From positions 1 through 7,544 of the forward strand of contig JAEEJD010000216.1 in assembly GCA_016281675.1 (NCBI GenBank): DNA of 7,544 nt, given 5' to 3'. Below, piece by piece: positions 6,687-7,544 of the stretch. A program made the position numbers and the translations under genes. This DNA is from Lachnospiraceae bacterium. GTDB lineage: Bacteria; Bacillota_A; Clostridia; Lachnospirales; Lachnospiraceae. The notes beneath the pieces were generated by a model. That model searched no databases and had not been told where the DNA came from. It worked only from the letters and a program-made list of their open reading frames with translations. Every line of letters starts with the position of its first letter. The stretch's first letter is position 1.

Positions 6687-6774
6687 GATAGGTAGGAAGG
6701 AGGGGCCCGCGAAGCGGGAAGATCCCTTCCTACACGGCGACATCGCGAAGCGGATGTTGTATTACCTGTTTTTT
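6680..6774 (+). terminator. Possible intrinsic terminator interrupted by the repeat
   Basis: CAGGTA (6680-6685, overlapping the stop codon of the beta-CASP gene) is complementary to TACCTG (6763-6768), which is followed directly by six T residues (6769-6774). The intervening 77 nt consist almost entirely of the two hairpins of the palindromic repeat. A short terminator may have been split by insertion of the repeat in its loop. A 6-bp stem is weak evidence, and function of such a widened loop is uncertain. Confidence 0.35.
6692..6756 (+). repeat. REP-like palindromic repeat, intergenic copy
   Basis: GTAGGAAGG (6692-6700) and CCTTCCTAC (6725-6733) form perfect 9-bp inverted ends. Within them CCCGC (6706-6710) and GCGGG (6714-6718) make a second stem with a GAA loop. 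A smaller hairpin follows at 6741-6756 (CATCGC, GAA, then GCGGATG). The first 18 bases recur exactly, inverted, inside thyA at 7371-7388, and homology extends across both hairpins with small length changes. GTAG at the foot of a hairpin is typical of REP sequences mobilised by RAYT transposases, and CGCGAAGCGG occurs twice in this copy. It sits in the gap between the beta-CASP gene and thyA and could affect the end of one transcript or the start of the other. Confidence 0.8.
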
Positions 6775-6798
6775 GGATGGATTAAGAAGGATTGGTAA

Positions 6799-7544
6799 AT
6801 GACAAAAGGTGACATGTATTTCAGGGAGATCACTGAGAGGATCATGAGCGAAGGTTCGCTTGACGTTAACCCGCGCCCGCATTATTCCGACGGGACTCCC
6901 GCGCATACGCTCTCGATCAATCACGTGAGCTGTACATACGATCTTGCGAAAGGCGAATCGCCGTTCATAACGCTTCGTCCGATCGCCATCAAGTCCGCGA
7001 TAGGTGAGCTTTTGTGGATATACCGCGATATGTCCAACGATCTCGATCTTCTGCGCGACAAATACAATATCACGTGGTGGGATGAGTGGGATATCGGTGA
7101 CCGTACGATCGGGCAGTGCTACGGTGCGACGGTTAAAAAGTGGAACCTTACCGAGAACCTGATAAATGATATAAAGAACGATCCCGACGGAAGACGCCAT
7201 ATCATCAATATGTGGCAGGAGGATGATTTTAAGGCCAGACACGGACTCAAGCCGTGCGCGTATCAGACGGTGTGGAATGTTAGATATGCACCTTATAAGG
7301 ACGCCCGCGTATTAGATTCGCCTGTAGCGAAGAACGCTCGCGGTGCAGGAAGGGAGATTCCCGGCTCCGACGGGCCCCTCCTTCCTACATTGGATATGTG
7401 TCTGTTCCAGAGAAGTTCCGATTACCTGACCGCTGGCTGTATCAACCAGCTTCAGTACACGGCGTTTCTGATCGCGATCGCAAACCATCTCGGCTACGTT
7501 CCGGGAAGGTTTACGTGGTTTGTGGCAAACGTGCAGGTATATGA
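6799..7544 (+). CDS. thyA: Thymidylate synthase with in-frame repeat insertion, 3' end missing
   Basis: Converts dUMP and methylenetetrahydrofolate to dTMP and dihydrofolate in the cytoplasm. 248 codons are visible and the frame stays open to the window end. Seen: an N-terminal NPRPHYSDGTPAHT segment, ELLWIYRD (helix leading to the folate site), YNITWWDEW, a CYGATVKKW segment, DPDGRRHIINMW, the active-site LKPCAYQTVW with nucleophile Cys153, then LFQRSSDYLTAG, which carries the phosphate/dUMP-binding Arg-Ser-Ser-Asp, and TWFVANVQVY close to the usual dUMP-binding HLY region. Between WNVR and LDMCLFQRSSD, where E. coli ThyA has only a few loop residues, there are about 35 residues; some 26 of them (codons 172-197) correspond to the palindromic repeat. 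AAGGA at 6787-6791, seven bases upstream, supports the start. The last 30 or so residues lie beyond the window. Reading-frame preservation suggests an active enzyme, but this is inferred. Confidence 0.92.
   Translation, partial: MTKGDMYFREITERIMSEGSLDVNPRPHYSDGTPAHTLSINHVSCTYDLAKGESPFITLRPIAIKSAIGELLWIYRDMSNDLDLLRDKYNITWWDEWDIGDRTIGQCYGATVKKWNLTENLINDIKNDPDGRRHIINMWQEDDFKARHGLKPCAYQTVWNVRYAPYKDARVLDSPVAKNARGAGREIPGSDGPLLPTLDMCLFQRSSDYLTAGCINQLQYTAFLIAIANHLGYVPGRFTWFVANVQVY
7324..7388 (-). repeat. REP-like palindromic repeat, copy inside thyA (inverted)
   Basis: Read on the minus strand it begins GTAGGAAGGAGGGGCCCG, identical over 18 bases to the intergenic copy, and then diverges gradually. 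The second arm (CCCTTCCTGCACCGCGA on that strand) matches the other copy at 15 of 17 positions. On the plus strand the copy starts with GTAG (7324-7327) and ends with CTAC (7385-7388). Inverted ends GCAGGAAGG (7345-7353) and CCTTCCTAC (7380-7388) differ by one base, and an inner stem CCCG (7360-7363)/CGGG (7371-7374) is kept. Its sequence contains no stop codon in the thyA frame and encodes a Gly/Pro/Arg/Ala-rich loop. Confidence 0.82.

Noticed and set aside
6382..6798. A 138-codon plus-strand frame ending directly before the thyA start
   Set aside because: It overlaps the 3' end of the beta-CASP gene in another frame and is Arg/Ser-rich as expected for an out-of-frame reading. The adjacency to thyA is chance.
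6799..7544. thyA as a pseudogene broken by the repeat
   Set aside because: The frame is intact on both sides, the catalytic Cys and the QRSSD motif are present, and the insertion lies at a loop position, so disruption is not supported by the visible part.
1..7544. CRISPR arrays, tRNA genes, insertion-sequence transposases
   Set aside because: I saw no regularly spaced direct repeats, no tRNA-like cloverleaf with TTC-loop signature and no transposase motif in the window.

Overview
The window looks like chromosomal DNA from an anaerobic Firmicute, most likely the Lachnospiraceae (Clostridia). The grounds are the protein families and their wording: a DUF4358 lipoprotein beside an SGNH hydrolase, an acyltransferase fused to a zinc ribbon, a beta-CASP hydrolase and a clostridial-type thymidylate synthase. 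Base composition looks moderate and codon use similar in all genes. Every gene reads on the + strand. Assignments rest on motif recognition, not on database searches.

Layout. Positions 2-640 hold the 3' part of an SGNH/GDSL hydrolase, followed 24 bp later by a DUF4358 lipoprotein (665-1129) and then a PlsC-like acyltransferase with a C-terminal zinc ribbon (1154-2413). The next 580 bp contain no credible gene. They hold a consensus sigma-A promoter (2480-2508) preceded by phased A-tracts, a region of about 430 nt with many nested and long-range complementary helices that I read as a structured noncoding RNA (about 2515-2945), an intrinsic terminator (2912-2945) and a second promoter (2956-2984). 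A second gene block follows: a cell-wall amidase with a C-terminal membrane anchor (2994-4439), an overlapping HAD phosphatase (4426-5058) and a beta-CASP metallo-beta-lactamase hydrolase (5079-6686). A 112-bp gap carries a palindromic repeat, and then thyA begins (6799) and runs off the window end.

How the genes work together. The first block is envelope-directed (surface hydrolase, lipoprotein, lipid acyltransferase). The second mixes a surface peptidoglycan amidase with housekeeping enzymes (phosphatase, RNA-type hydrolase, dTMP synthesis) that share a transcription direction rather than an obvious pathway.

Two items stand out. First, a REP/RPE-like palindromic repeat occurs twice: once between the beta-CASP gene and thyA, and once in inverted orientation inside thyA, where it adds about 26 codons in frame without a stop, at a place that corresponds to a beta-hairpin loop of thymidylate synthase. 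Second, the 2515-2945 RNA has its own very strong promoter, an 18-bp composite long-range helix and a terminator, and I could not match it to RNase P RNA, tmRNA, 6S RNA or any riboswitch I know.
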